Positions 32,101-43,623 are shown, counted from the first letter of the stretch. The stretch: DNA of 59,518 nucleotides from Acanthamoeba castellanii str. Neff (GCF_000313135.1 NW_004457586.1:967022-1026539), one strand, 5' to 3'. The notes: generated from the letters alone by a model not told the origin. A program made the numbers and translations.

Positions 32101-35100
32101 ATGGTGGTGATGGTGGTGATGGTGGTGATGGTGGTGATGGTGGTGATGGTGGTGATGGTGGTGATGGTGGTGATGGTGGTGATGGTGGTGATAGTGGTGA
32201 TAGTGCTGATGGTGATGGTGATGGTGATGGTGATGGTGATGGTCTGTCAGTGCCTGACGTCGCTCCCCAGCGATCAGTTACACAGACGGGGCGTCACGCA
32301 CCATAGTGGGTGCACATGACCCTGAGCAGGGACCACAGCAGCTGCGTGGCTTCGGGGTCGGCCATAGCGTCTTCGCTTTCGGAAGCGCCCGAGGCCTTGT
32401 TGCTCACGTACTTGTTCACCGCGTCCTGCAAGCCACGCAAGCCACACACCCAACGCGTCAGCAGTGCCTCCACCTCAAGAGGGCGCGCAATCGAACTGTG
32501 ACGCGGACCTTGGAAGCGTTCTTGAGCGGTCCGGGGAAGCTGGTGAAGGTGGCCATGAAGCTGGTCTTGCTCAGGATCTCGTTGACCGGCATGATCTTGA
32601 GAGGACCCTGGAGCAGCTCGTCGCTCTGCGGATCAACCTCCTGCTACACACGTGACCGAAGATACATCGAATTCCAAAGCGTCGCAGGTCAGCACTGGGT
32701 TCGGGGGTACATTCATTTCCGTGGGCTTGCGTACCGGGCCGGACGGTTGGTAGACATTGAGCTTTCGCTTCCGACGCGGGATGAGGGTGAACAGCTTGCC
32801 GCCAAAGCCGAACGTGGCGACGGCGTGCGGTCGATCGAAGAGAAGCCGGTCCTGCGGCTGCTGCTGCATGCCGTACGGCGCGGGCGCGTACTGACCCATC
32901 GGCGACGACGACGACATGTCGCCCCAACCGGCCTGCTGGCCGCCGTACCCGCCGTTCTGCTGAAGCTGTTGTCCGCCGTACGGCCCGCCATATCCGTTAT
33001 CTGGCTGTCCCCCGGGGTAGCCATACTGCGGGTTGCCCATGGACGGCGGCATGGCGGGCATGGAGTTGAGGTAGCTGAGGTTGTGGGCGAGATGCGCGGG
33101 GACGCCCGACCCGGGCGGCGACATGACGCCGTATCGCGCGAACTCGGGATTGGAGGCCACGCGCGGCATGTCCGAGAGCTGCTGCGGGTTGGGCTGCAGC
33201 GACACAGAGCGATTGCGGTGGTGCTGGTGGCCCTGGTGCTGGTGTGGGCTGTACGGGCCGTATCCCGGAGCCTGATAGCCGCCCGGCTGGCCACCGGTGC
33301 TGGCCTGCAAGTAGCCACCGGGTCCGGGCTGAGGCGCTGGGCTCGACTGGGTGAGCATCGTCCTGCCGTACGGGTCCACTTGCGGCTGCAATCACATTCC
33401 ACGCAAACATTAGTTGCATTCCAACAACAAAAATCATTTATGACCAAATAATGAGTGTACCTTCTGGGGCAAAGCGCTGGCGCTGGTGCTGAGCCGGTTC
33501 AAGGGGATCGAGGACCCGGGTCCCACAGGGGACTGGTAGCTGTCCGTAACGAAGGGCGACGGCGCACCCCCGTACGGGGAGGACCCGACGGGTGTGGGCT
33601 GCCCGACGGGCTGCGCGGGCCGGGGCACGAACGTCGTGAACTGCCCCGTGCCGCCGGTGCCAGGCGGCGTCGGCGTGGCCGAGGGCTGGAAGACGCCGGC
33701 GGGCGCTTGCGGGCCGTTGCCAAGATTGAAGGCCACGGATCCGGCGCTGGTGGGCGTGGCCGAGGGTGCGGCAGCAGCACCGCCCGAAGAGCCGGGAGGC
33801 GTGGGGAAGCCGGGTCCAGCGCCTCCCGCTCCGCGGCCCATGAAGGGTACGGGCGCCGTGGCAGGCGGCTGGGGATAGGGGTTGATGCCGCCACCAGGGT
33901 GCTGCTGAGCAGGCGCGGTCGATCGGCCCTGGCTGCCCGGCGCCTGCGCCATGGTCGGCGTGAAGACGGACACGGGTCCGCCGGCGCCGGCGGCGACGTT
34001 GAAGGGGGACGGAGCACCGATGCCGCCAGTAGCAGGGCTGGGCACGGAGCCATAGGGATGATGCGGCTGCTGGCCATAGGGGGCGCCAGGCGCGGCCTCG
34101 CTCGCGCCAGGTTGAGCTGCACACCACGCGACACACACGTCAGTGAAATGAATTCTCTCAAGAGAAGCGAAAGTGCTGCAAAGTGCCACTTCTCCCCTTC
34201 GTGGAACCGCTAGAACGTACTATGCTGGTGCGGGTACTGCGCCGAAGCCGGGTGCTGCTGGTGCGCGTATTGCGGGTGCTGCTGGTGCTGCTGTTGGGGC
34301 TGGTACGGGGACGGCTGCTGCGGTCCGCCGGGGCTGGGATGCTGATGCGTAGCGCCGGGATAGGCACCGCCACCTGGCTGAGCGGAGGGGAAAGAGGAGG
34401 GTGTGGAGGGAGACGACGCGTAGGAGGTTGCAGCTGCCGGCGAGGGAGAAGACGAGAGGTGCGCGTGCGTCGGCTGCGACGGGGCGGCGATGTGGTGCGA
34501 AGGAGAAAAGGGGGGAGGTTGCTGGTGCTGGGCGGCAGCAGCGAAGAAATCGTTGGCGGGAGAAGAGGCGATGGTCGATGGGCCGCCTAGGGAATCGAAA
34601 AATGCATCGCCGCTCGACGCAAAGATGTCGGCCGGCAGCTCTTCGCCATTATGCTGCGGCGCAGGTGTAGAAAATTGATTGAAATTGCCCGAGTTGGAGG
34701 CCGCTGACGATGCTGCAGTTGAATGCGTGGGAGATGCTGGCGGTGGGGCAGCTGTAGCAGGAGTAGTAGGGGCTGCGGTGGCTTGATGCAGCTGCGGCCC
34801 AGCTGGAGAGTGTTGGGTCTGCATGCCGAGATGGGAGGGAGGTGCAGCAGAGCCGAACGAGTCGAATTGCTGGGCAGAGGAAGGCTGCATCTGGGCGTAG
34901 GGCTGCGCGGGAGTGGTGAAGGAGGAGGGCGACACCATCTTCGCAGCAGGGGGCGTTGGCGTGTTGTAGAAATTACCGCCTCCACCTGGAAAATCGTTGT
35001 GCCCATTTGGTGGTGTCGCAAGTTGATCGAAGAACGAAGGCCCCGATGCAGTGCTGCCCCCGAAGAGAGAGGACGCATCTTCCTCGTGCTGCTGATTGCT

Positions 35101-35421
35101 GTTGCCGAAAATATCGTCCTCCTGCGGCGGACCGTTGAACAGGTCGTGGGGCTTCGCCATCTCGGTATGTACGCTCGGATTTGATGGCGATGATGGAGCG
35201 GCTAATTGATCAAAAAAGGCTGTCGCTGCTGCAGGGGGATGAGATTGCTGGTGCAGCTGAGGATGATTGGGAGGATGGTCGCTCAATCCGCCGTGCAAAG
35301 GCGATGCAGGCGATGGAGAAGACGCTGCGAACGTGTTGAAAATGTCGATGTCCGCGCCTCCGCCGCCGCCGCCAAAGAAGTCGGGCACCACGTCGGTGGT
35401 CTCCTCCATCTTCCTCGACAT
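29139..35421 (-). CDS. SEC16: SEC16, COPII/ER exit-site scaffold
   Basis: A long minus-strand gene of roughly 15 exons and about 1,500 residues. The N-terminal exons (35421-34221, 34113-33462, 33386-32735) are Pro/Gln/Ser/Gly-rich and disordered, with repeated FFDQLA/DIFxS-type motifs. The central conserved domain starts at RPHAVATFGFGGKLFTLIPRRK and continues through GPLKIMPVNEIL, a helical ACE1-type solenoid (WGHALFLASHLNPQLYQTV, WRENLAVILANRMQGD, LYLLLAKCPQG, ILIGGDHK) and FIYAATLADLGLLQQA. A disordered linker with NPASMPMM repeats follows, then the C-terminal conserved region FWGRLGGLGLFRKKP, EMKLGQTENEFVYNEELGIW and GNRRYVDTFN. In the family this protein organises ER exit sites with Sec13, Sec23 and Sec24. 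The start codon context and the MSRKMEE N terminus are clear; the smallest middle exon borders are approximate. Confidence 0.93.
32075..32240. repeat. (GATGGTGGT)n array in a SEC16 intron
   Basis: Tandem TGATGGTGG units, grading into TGATGG hexamers toward 32240, lie between two exons of the ACE1-type domain. They are intronic for SEC16. Confidence 0.9.
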
Positions 35422-35820
35422 TTCGCGGTCGCTACTCCGAGAAGAAGGTCGTCACGACAGCCAGGCAATTGCACAGCTGTGGTGGCCTGCCAGTGCCCTT
35501 CTCCCTTCTTGTTGGGCCTTTTTGGGTTGGTTTGTTCACCGTCTTTTCCTTCTTGTTTCGCCTGCCACGTCAGCGAAGCCGATGCTGACGTGGCCTTTGC
35601 CTATTACGGGCGAGAATGTTGCTTCGCATTCCCCACCAACGGATCTGTGGTGCCCCTTCAAACACTTGGCCTAATCTCTGGCGACTTGATCGATTGCCGA
35701 CCGCTTGTTCAATCGTTGATAGACTAGACTTTCGGCTTCTCCTTCCTCTTTTTCCTCAAGTTTATTACGGGGCCTCCAACACCAACCCCCCCCCCCAATC
35801 GAGTGCCGGCAGGGCACCAA
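35422..35820. other. Divergent promoter region SEC16 / GTPase-PH gene
   Basis: About 400 bp shared by two divergent genes. Apart from the palindromic bZIP-like site and a C-tract near 35789-35799, nothing else was recognised. There is no clear TATA box. Confidence 0.6.
35564..35594. promoter_or_regulatory. Palindromic UPRE/bZIP-like element upstream of SEC16
   Basis: Exact 11-bp inverted arms, GCCACGTCAGC at 35564-35574 and GCTGACGTGGC at 35584-35594, around a 9-bp spacer. Each arm contains TGACGTGG or its complement CCACGTCA, the core known for XBP1/ATF6-type and plant bZIP unfolded-protein-response elements. It lies about 140-175 bp upstream of the SEC16 ATG and about 230 bp upstream of the candidate start of the divergent GTPase-PH gene. 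Its function is inference. Confidence 0.6.
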
Positions 35821-38813
35821 GATGGAGTCAAGCAGCTCCACTTTCCTACGAGAAGAATCGATAAATGTCGTACGTACCTTCCTCTTAAAATCTCGCCCCC
35901 AGGTGGGGATGGTATTGATTGTTGAGGCCAGGTTGTGCTGGGCACGGAGACCTCGAGCAAGCACAGATTCGTAACTTCGTTTGTTGGTCGATCTCAAGCT
36001 CTGAACACACTCGGTACAGGGCCTGCACTCGCTCACTGAGCACTAGGTCTCGTTTTAGCACGGTCTAACGGTCTGGTCCAGGCGTGCCCGTCGTGATGAA
36101 GAAACGGTTGGTGTTGAGCGGCACAGCATTCACCATAAACCTCGACACCAACTTATGCGGGTGCTGGGGGATCAGCGATCAGGTAATTGCCAACCTCGTC
36201 GATTGCTCTCTCTTTCTCTCTCGCGTGCAAGGATCTCACACTCCTGCGCTACAGGCCGTGCGATCGGGGGACCGCTTCATTTTTGTGTACAATACGGCCT
36301 CGAGGGCAAGCTTCGAAGAGTTCAAGTTTACACGCGAGAGGCTGATGACCACACTCCTCGACCGCGAGCTACGGAAGGGCATGACGGACCAATTGCACAT
36401 GGGGTGGTATGGCACCTCATCACCTCGTGCACATGCAGGGCTACATCCCAGTTCTTAAACTCTGAGTTTGATGTGGCCAGGCGGCTCCCGCTGATGATTG
36501 TTGGCTATCACAAGAGCGACAAGATTCGACAAGTGCCCACATCGGAGGGAAAGAGGTACTCAGAGTACTACAAGTGCGCCTTTAAGGAAGTGCGACAGGA
36601 CGACCCGGTCGGGGTGGAGGAATGCATCCGGGATATGTTGGCCGAGGAGTATGGCTTAATTGGTACGCAGCACGGGGTTTCTGTTACCACCTTGGCGAAT
36701 CCCTAAGCATCACCTGTGGCCGCAGCCTCACAAAAGTCCGCCGTGGCTACGATTGAGCGGGAGGCGGTGGCTGACGTGAGCAGCTTAACCGAATATGAAA
36801 TCGTACCACTGCCTTCCCTGAGTTTGCGTTTGCGCCTGGTCGTTCACTCACCCTGCTCGTTTCCCTATCTGCCCAGGCGGTGATGGGAGACTTGTTCGTG
36901 GGCAAGACCTGCCTCATTCGAAAGTTGATCTCCAACACTTTCGCTCCACGATACGTCAGCACAGGAGGTGGGTCCTTGGTGCCCTCTTGTTATGATTCTT
37001 CTTTTCTTTGTGATGTGCAAACAAACACAACAACTCAAAACACCATTACTCACACCACAGAGGAGCACAAACAAAAGTATCGCTTGGGACTTGATGGCAA
37101 AAGCTACATCCTTCGCTTGACCGACACCTCAGGCATGATTCCGCTAGACAGTCTAACCAAGGAGGTCCGCTTCGCATTCCTTTCTCCTCGATTTGATTGT
37201 TTTCTTTCTTACCTTTGATTTGGGGTTCAGTATCTGCTACCGATGCAAGGCTTCATCCTGGTGTACAGCGTCACGTCCCGAGGCAGCTTCGACAGACTGA
37301 CCGAGCTCTACCCGCTCATACACAAGCACAAAACCGAGACCAAGCTCCCACACGTCATCGTGATCGTGGGCAATAAGGCCGACGAACATTTTGGAAGACA
37401 GGTAGCTGCTCGCCCCACAGTTCCTATCGCAAACCTGTCCTGACACAGCCCCTTGTGGCCGTGGTGTAGGTGAGTTTCGAGGAGGGCAGTCAATTAGCGC
37501 GACAGCTGGGCTCGGCCTTTTTCGTGGAGTTGTCTGCGAAAGAGGAGAACGTAGAGGAGCCCTTCGCCCAGTGCGTGCGGTATCTGCTGGCGCACGAGGC
37601 CAGCGCAGCTCCGTTGTCGCAGAGTACGCACACCACACTGGATCGAAGTGACGATGACGATTACATCCTCTTGTTGGTTCCGATGTTAACGTGCGTGGCC
37701 TGCACTCAGGCCAAGGCGAGATGGAGAAGGCGGGCTCTCTTCAGATGATGGAGAAGCGACGGTGGAGGTCACGCAATTTCTCAGTTCGAGAAGGTACCCT
37801 CAGTTTCACCAGCAACATCTCCATCGGCGCGACCAAGGGCACCTTTCCCGTACGTCGTTGCCTCCTCAACTAACCCTGCAATGACTGGACTAACAACCCA
37901 ACTGACTCCCTGCTGGCAACAGCTGACGCCAGGAGTTGCCGTGAAAGAGCACCCGGCCGACGTGAAGATCGGGTTTCCGTTCGAGATCTCGAGTACAGGT
38001 TGGTGCCTATTTTGTCTTTCAGTGATAGTGGTGGAGCCTAATAAGAGTCTGCTCTTGCCAAGACTTCGGGGAGATCTGGTTGCTGGCAGCCTCCACCAGC
38101 GAAGAACGGAGCGCGTGGGTGGCGTCGATACGTCTCAACGCCAGCAAGGGAACCAAGGCAGAAGAGAGCTGTACTTGGCCCTCCCCCCACTACTGCATTA
38201 CTGTTGACTTCCTGCCTAACAATCGACCATCTCAGTCGGGGCCTCAAGAAGTGATGAACACGAACTCAGGAAACACACCACACTCCCTGCCGTACGCCGC
38301 CCAAGCAGCCCACACACCACACGACACACAACCACATCTGTGCCGCCCGATGCGATTTCCTGACATGTGAACAATAATGTGAGCACAGGACATTCCTTCG
38401 CCCGCTGGGCTGCCGCCCATCAGCCACTCCATAATGGAGTTCATGGACTCTTCGTCCAAGGGGAGTCACACACCCACCTACACCACGAATCCAATGTACC
38501 TCCTCAGCACAGCTCCCTTCCTTACCTTCCATCACACTCGTCATCTTTGTGCTTGTCCTAACTTTTGCCCCCACCGTACCTCTCCAACCACAGATGGCGC
38601 TCCCACGAGTTGGGGATGTTTGCGGTACGCGCATACACCAACCCCGGTACCGTTGTGTACCAGCACTAACGAAACAACGTTCAACAGTCCCCGTCAACAG
38701 TAAGTGGCTCGCCGCTCAGCAAGAAGGCTCTTGGGGACAAGGTCACTTCGTTGTGGCGTCGCGACACCAAGGTCGCCAAGAAGAACAAGAAGGACGATAG
38801 AAAGCACAGCTGA
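35821..38813 (+). CDS. Tandem Ras-like domains (degenerate plus canonical) with a PH domain
   Basis: The first Ras-like domain covers exons from about 35821 or 36090 to 36662. It has FTINLDTNLCGCWG (switch II area), GDRFIFVYNTASRASFEEF and MIVGYHKSDK in place of NKxD; no GxxxxGKS loop is visible. After a linker (TEYEI), the second domain from about 36874 to 37620 has the P-loop GDLFVGKT, LRLTDTSGM, GFILVYSVTSRGSFD, VGNKADE and ELSAKEE, so it can probably bind GTP. A PH domain follows (EKAGSLQMMEKRRWRSRNFSV, then WLLAASTSEERSAWVASI). The tail is Ser/Pro-rich and ends in a Lys-rich stretch. No CAAX box is present, so membrane targeting may rely on the PH domain and basic tail. The stop is at 38811-38813; the start is uncertain. 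Confidence 0.75.
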
Positions 38814-38849
38814 TCTGTCTCTTTACAAAATGAAAAAACACCACAGGCC

Positions 38850-38857
38850 TGACGTCA
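38850..38857. promoter_or_regulatory. CRE-like palindrome TGACGTCA upstream of the F-box/LRR gene
   Basis: A perfect 8-bp CRE, 51 bp upstream of the ATG at 38908 and just after the stop of the preceding gene. It is a known bZIP (CREB/ATF) core; use in this organism is inference. Confidence 0.45.
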
Positions 38858-38907
38858 GCAGTTAACTTAACTTTTCCCTTTGGGCCGCCAAAACACAACA
38901 AGCCAAG

Positions 38908-41077
38908 ATGGAGACACTGCCGCTGGAGGTCAGCTTTCACATCCTCGCCAGGTTCATAATCGCCCTCTCAATCTGTTCCCGCGATTTTATTGCAGATGGA
39001 ATGACCCACGACACGGCGTCCAACGTCAAATAAAAATAAATAATAAATAATAAATAATAACAATATAAAATAAATATAACTACTTAATAATCAAATGGGC
39101 AGCTTGACCACGCGGCAGGTGTTGGGGTTGCAAATGGTGAGCCGCGATTGGAACGCGCTGGCCATGCACTACCTCGCGCAGGCCAGGGTACACCGCCGTG
39201 TCACTTCCGTTACGTTTGTCACAAACTTCGCATTCACTCGTGTCGTTGGTCGTGTCGTGTCGTGTCGTGCCCTGTGTCGTGTCCTGTCGTGTGTGGTGCG
39301 TGCTGTCAGTCGCTTGAGTTGACGACGGTGGCGCGGGTGGTGCGAGAGGTCGTGGAGCGCCTCCTGCCCAGCATACCCAACCTCCGGTCCCTCAACGTGG
39401 GCAAGTGCTACAAGCTCACCAGCGCCGACGTCGGTGCCATCCTCAAGTCCTGCCCGCAGCTGCAGGCGCTACATTTCGAGGTCCGCCGCCACGCCCAACA
39501 CAGTTCTGCGTGTGTGCCACGTCGTGTCGCGTTTGTGCCGTGCGTGTCGTGTGTCGTGCGTGTCGTGCGTCGCGTGTGTGCGTGTACTGATGCTCAAGTC
39601 CAGGGGTGCCGAATCGCAGACGCCGCCCTGCGCGCGATCATCGCAGCCAACCCCCCGTTGCGCGCTCTCAATGTACACCTTCTTTGCGCATTCGATATTC
39701 TTTTTTAATAATCTATATTTGCTTCTATGTATGTGTTATCTTTTCTTTTCTATATATGATTAATTTGATACATTTCTATCTCAGTTGCGGGACTGTAAGA
39801 TGGTGACCGACAGCGGAATGAAGGACCTCTTCGCACACTTTGCCCAATTGCAGTACCTCAATGTGAGGTGCGCGTCATCATCGTCTCCTTCTTCTTCTCC
39901 TTCTTCTTCTTCTTCATATCACTCCACTCGATCGCCACCGAGTTGTGGTTCAATGCAACACTTTCGCGGTCATTCACGAACGCAACTTTGTGGGCCGCAG
40001 TGGTTGCAAGATCCAGCGGCTGGGCATCGGCGAGGCGGAGTCGCAGGACAGCCTGCGTCTGTTGGACATCAGCCGCACCACCATCCGCGGCGAGGCGCTC
40101 ACAGACATCGCCAAGCGCTTTCCCCGCCTGTTTCACCTCAATCTCGAGGTTCGCTACTCTCCCGCCTCGTGTGCCGTGCGTGTCGTGTCGTGTCGTTGGT
40201 CGTGTGTCGTGTCGTGTCGTGCGGCGTTCGACTTTTCTCTTCTCGTAGGAGTGCTCGCAAGTAAACGAGGCGTGGCTCAAGACTTGCTTCTCGTCGCCGT
40301 GCCCTGCGCTCACCTCGCTCAATCTCTCGTGGAATTCGAGGTATGTGTGACGTGGTGGTCTCCCCTCACCTTTCTCTCCTTCCGTCCGTCCGTGCTGACG
40401 TGGTGAGCGGTCGACCGCCCAGCGTGACCGACGATTGCCTGGAGAGCGTGACCAAGCTGGTGCCCAATCTGTGCTCCCTCGAGCTCGAAGGCTGCTATGA
40501 GATCACCGACCAAGGCATCTCACCATTACCACACACACACACACACAGACACACACACACACACAGACACACAGACACACACACACACACACACAATGTA
40601 CACACCCACACAACGCATTCGCGCACTCTGCGGGTCTAACGCGTGGTACCTTGACGTGAGGCAGGTGTGGCGAAGGTGGCGACGCACTGCCCCCGGCTGG
40701 AGAACCTGCAGCTGGAGCAGTGCTACAAGATCACCGATCACTGCCTCACCCTGCTCGCCGACTCCTGCCCCTCGCTGCGCTTCTTGAAGGTACCCTCCAC
40801 CACGCACGGGCCTAACCAGTCCTCTCGCTCTTGTGACTCACCATGCCCGTGTGTCGTGCGTCGTGTGTGCGTGTGTCGTGTCGTGTGCGTGTGCCGTGCG
40901 TTTCGTGTGTTCGTGTGTGCTGAGAAGATTCGAGGCTGCAACAAGATCACGGCGGAGGGGCTGGCGGCGTTCGCGTCCCTGCTGCCTGGCTGTCGGGTGC
41001 TTCAGGAGAAGGGCCAGCGGAAGGACTACCGCCTCGTCCTGCCCGACGACCCCCTGGCTCCCCTCACCTTCCTCTAA
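38908..41077 (+). CDS. F-box and leucine-rich repeat protein (FBXL-type)
   Basis: The N terminus METLPLEVSFHILA is spliced to SLTTRQVLGLQMVSRDWNAL, a classic F-box that binds Skp1. LRRs of the cysteine-containing FBXL type follow, mostly one per exon: LRSLNVGKCYKLTSADVGAI, LRALNLRDCKMVTDSGMKDL, LRLLDISRTTIRGEALTDI, LCSLELEGCYEITDQGI, LENLQLEQCYKITDHCLTLL and IRGCNKITAEGLAAF. The protein ends KDYRLVLPDDPLAPLTFL. It is probably the substrate-receptor subunit of an SCF ubiquitin ligase. Introns hold (TGTCG)n and (CA)n microsatellites; the second intron (about 39000-39090) is very AT-rich. The target is unknown. Confidence 0.9.
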
Positions 41078-41575
41078 AGCTGGCTTTGCTGTCCGGGCTC
41101 CGGTTTGTTGTGATTGGTCGTGTGATCTCTTTCCATCGAAATGAGCACCATCCAATACATTGGCGAGGAATAAGCTGGGCTCTTGCGCGCCCACAAGAAG
41201 AGTGAAAAGGGCGGCCAGGGCACAAAGAAGGGCGGGGCGCCAGTCGTGGGAGTAGGGGAATGCGCCGATTAGGATATGTGGTGCTACTTCGTAGTATCAC
41301 ACCTCCATCTGGCCGGCCTTCAGGCGGGCCACAGAGCACCCTCCGCTGTCGCTTCCTCCATTCCTTTTTCACCAGGGCCTTCAATACACCCACTGCCCGA
41401 AACTCGTTTTAGCTCCGACTAATTTGCCATTGGCTGGTGCACTTTGTTTGATTGCGATTGGACCCGCCCCAGAGCTACTTGTCGGGCTACCGGCCGGGTA
41501 TAAATGCCCAGTCTCAGACCACACAAACCACAATCTTCTCCTTCAAGCCCAAGCTCCACCTTTACCACCACAATA
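41078..41575 (+). other. Intergenic/promoter region before the beta-trefoil gene
   Basis: About 500 bp after the F-box/LRR stop. It contains the TATA box and an imperfect inverted repeat GTGGTGCTAC/GTAGTATCAC around 41280-41302. No gene is supported. Confidence 0.5.
41499..41504 (+). promoter_or_regulatory. TATA box of the hisactophilin-like gene
   Basis: TATAAA in the context CGGGTATAAATGCCC, 72 bp before the ATG at 41576. Spacing is right for a short 5' UTR of a highly expressed small gene. Confidence 0.7.
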
Positions 41576-41956
41576 ATGCCGAAGAAGTTCACTGTCAAGA
41601 CCCACCACGGCAAGTACCTCTGCGCCGACGCCGCGCACGCGGTTGTGGGCAACCGCGACGCTGCCGCAGCGTGGGAGCACTGGGAGGTGGTCAAGCTCGG
41701 CGGCGGCAAGGTCTACCTCAAGTCGGCCCACGGCAAGTACCTCTCGGCCGAGCCCAACGGCACCGTGGTGGCCAACCGCGACGCGCCCAAGGAGTGGGAG
41801 ACGTTCCACGTCGAGAAGCTGGGCAACAAGCGCGTCCACTTCAAGACCCACCATGGCAAGTACCTGTGTGTGGAGCCCAGCGGCAAGGTGGTGGCCGACC
41901 GCGCGTCGCCCAAGGAGTGGGAGACCTTCGAGTTCCACAAGGTCCACTCGCACTAA
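41576..41956 (+). CDS. Hisactophilin/fascin-like beta-trefoil protein
   Basis: A single-exon gene of 126 residues. Three nearly equal repeats of about 41 residues each start with a variant of KTHHGKYL (KTHHGKYLCAD, KSAHGKYLSAE, KTHHGKYLCVE) and end with a variant of WETFHVEKLG, which gives the threefold symmetry of a beta-trefoil. Hisactophilin of Dictyostelium has the same repeat (HHGHYLSAE) and length and binds actin and membranes in a pH-dependent way through its many histidines. Here histidines are fewer, so pH sensing would be weaker. There is no obvious N-myristoylation Gly after Met (MPKKF). A TATA box and lack of introns suggest strong expression. An actin-bundling role is inference. 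Confidence 0.88.
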   Translation: MPKKFTVKTHHGKYLCADAAHAVVGNRDAAAAWEHWEVVKLGGGKVYLKSAHGKYLSAEPNGTVVANRDAPKEWETFHVEKLGNKRVHFKTHHGKYLCVEPSGKVVADRASPKEWETFEFHKVHSH

Positions 41957-42185
41957 GCCTCAACCAACGATGAGATCTGTCTCGTTATTCTTCTTCTTAA
42001 AAGAAAATAATGAAAGAGCATTCAACACTATGTGGGCTGATGGTTGATCATCCATGATGTTCTGTGTTTGTGCTTCCGCCACACTGGCGGGGAAAGGTGT
42101 CTAACAGTCACATAAGCGTGGCATGAGCCTGTCATTCATAATCTGCAGTTGAATGGAGTATAAAACACATCTTTTTTTTTGTACA

Positions 42186-42899
42186 TCAGGAGAGGTAACA
42201 GCGCTGGGAGTTGCCGCCGTTCATGTTCTTCTTCTTCTTCTTCGTGGAGTTGGTTCTGTCGTCGTTATTGTTGTTGGTGAGCCGACGGATCTCGCGCACG
42301 GCGGCAAAGAAGCACTCCTGCACGTTCATGTCGGCCTTGGCCGAGGTCTCGAGGAACACGCAGCCGCCACCCAACGACTGGGCCAGCGCGGCGCCCTCGG
42401 CCACGGCCACCTGGCGCTGGGACTCCAGGTCGCACTTGTTGCCCACCACCACCATGGCCGGGTGGTCCACATCCTTGACCGTCGGATGTGGTCGTAGAAG
42501 ACCGTCACCTCTTCGAAGGACGAGCGCGAGGTGATGTCGTAGACACACACGAAGCCCTGGCCCGAGCGCATGTACCGGTCCCTCATCGCACTACGTGTGT
42601 GAACAACAAGGGTGGTCAGTCGATCGATGTATGCCAGGAACTGTGTCATATGTGACATTTTTTTGAATACTAAATACCAATAACAAATAATAATAATAAT
42701 AAACGGACCTGTACTCCTCGGGGCCGGCGGTGTCGAGGATGTCGAGCACGCAGGACTCGTCGTCGATGTACGCCCGCTTGCGGTAGGAGTCCTCGATGGT
42801 GGGGTCATACTCCTCCAGGAAATGGTTGGCCACGAAGCGAATGGTGAGGCACGACTTGCCCACCCCACCACGGCCCACCACCACCAGCTTGTACTCCAT
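42186..42899 (-). CDS. Ras-family GTPase with a frameshift
   Basis: Exon 1 (42899-42709) encodes [20 protein letters not shown], an effector loop [11 protein letters not shown] and [12 protein letters not shown]. Exon 2 (42590-42186) encodes [20 protein letters not shown], then [20 protein letters not shown] and a poly-Asn/poly-Lys tail ending CYLS, a CAAX box fitting farnesylation. The residue matching Ras Gln61 is Pro. Between FYDHIR and VKDVDHPAM (near 42483) the frame shifts by one base with no splice signal, so either one base is missing in this sequence or the gene is a recent pseudogene. In human Ras, Pro61 is one of the few substitutions at that position reported as non-transforming. 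Confidence 0.85.
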
Positions 42900-43039
42900 C
42901 TTGCACGCGTCAAGACAAACAATAAGAAACCACTTTTTCGCCTTTGCGACCAAGCTTCAGCAGAGCAGCCGTTCGCCATTCGTTACCTAAAAATAGCTCA
43001 TTGCCTGATTGGGTGGATTGAGGTGTCGACAAAGTGCCT

Positions 43040-43557
43040 CTGCGGAAGGGCACAGACGATGGCCGAGTTGCCCTTGCGTCTCGCCAGCGCCTCTGCCGAG
43101 GCCGAGCCCGGGCTGCCGCGGGCCTTCGGTGCTCAGCAGGCAGTTCACCACTACACAGACCTAACGAACGACACACTCGCCTGGGAGTCCTCCTGGGCTC
43201 TTCCGTGCGCCACCACCACCACCCCGTCACTCGCGTATCGTCTCGTCGTGTGTGGCATTTGTGTGTGCCGTGTGTGTGTCATGTGGGAGCGCACCTGCGA
43301 TCTGGATGGCGTTGAGCGGGGAGCCGCTACTTGATAAAGAACCCCTTGGCCATCAGGAGCCAGCGCGGGCGAAGTCTCTGCAGCGGTGCGCATCCAGCGC
43401 GACGACAGCAGACGCCCGCTCCACTTTCTCCGCACCGCGCCCTGCTGGCTGCCGGCCGGATCGTAGGCCGGATCCGGCAGCAGCGCGTCGATAGCACCGA
43501 GATCAATGGTTTTCACCTCTGCACAAGCAACCGTCATTTCTCATGCCGTGTCGCGCC

Positions 43558-43623
<66 letters not shown>

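Noticed and set aside
31881..32319. Gly-Asp-Gly-Gly repeat protein on the plus strand
   Set aside because: It is the antisense of a SEC16 intron microsatellite and flanking exons.
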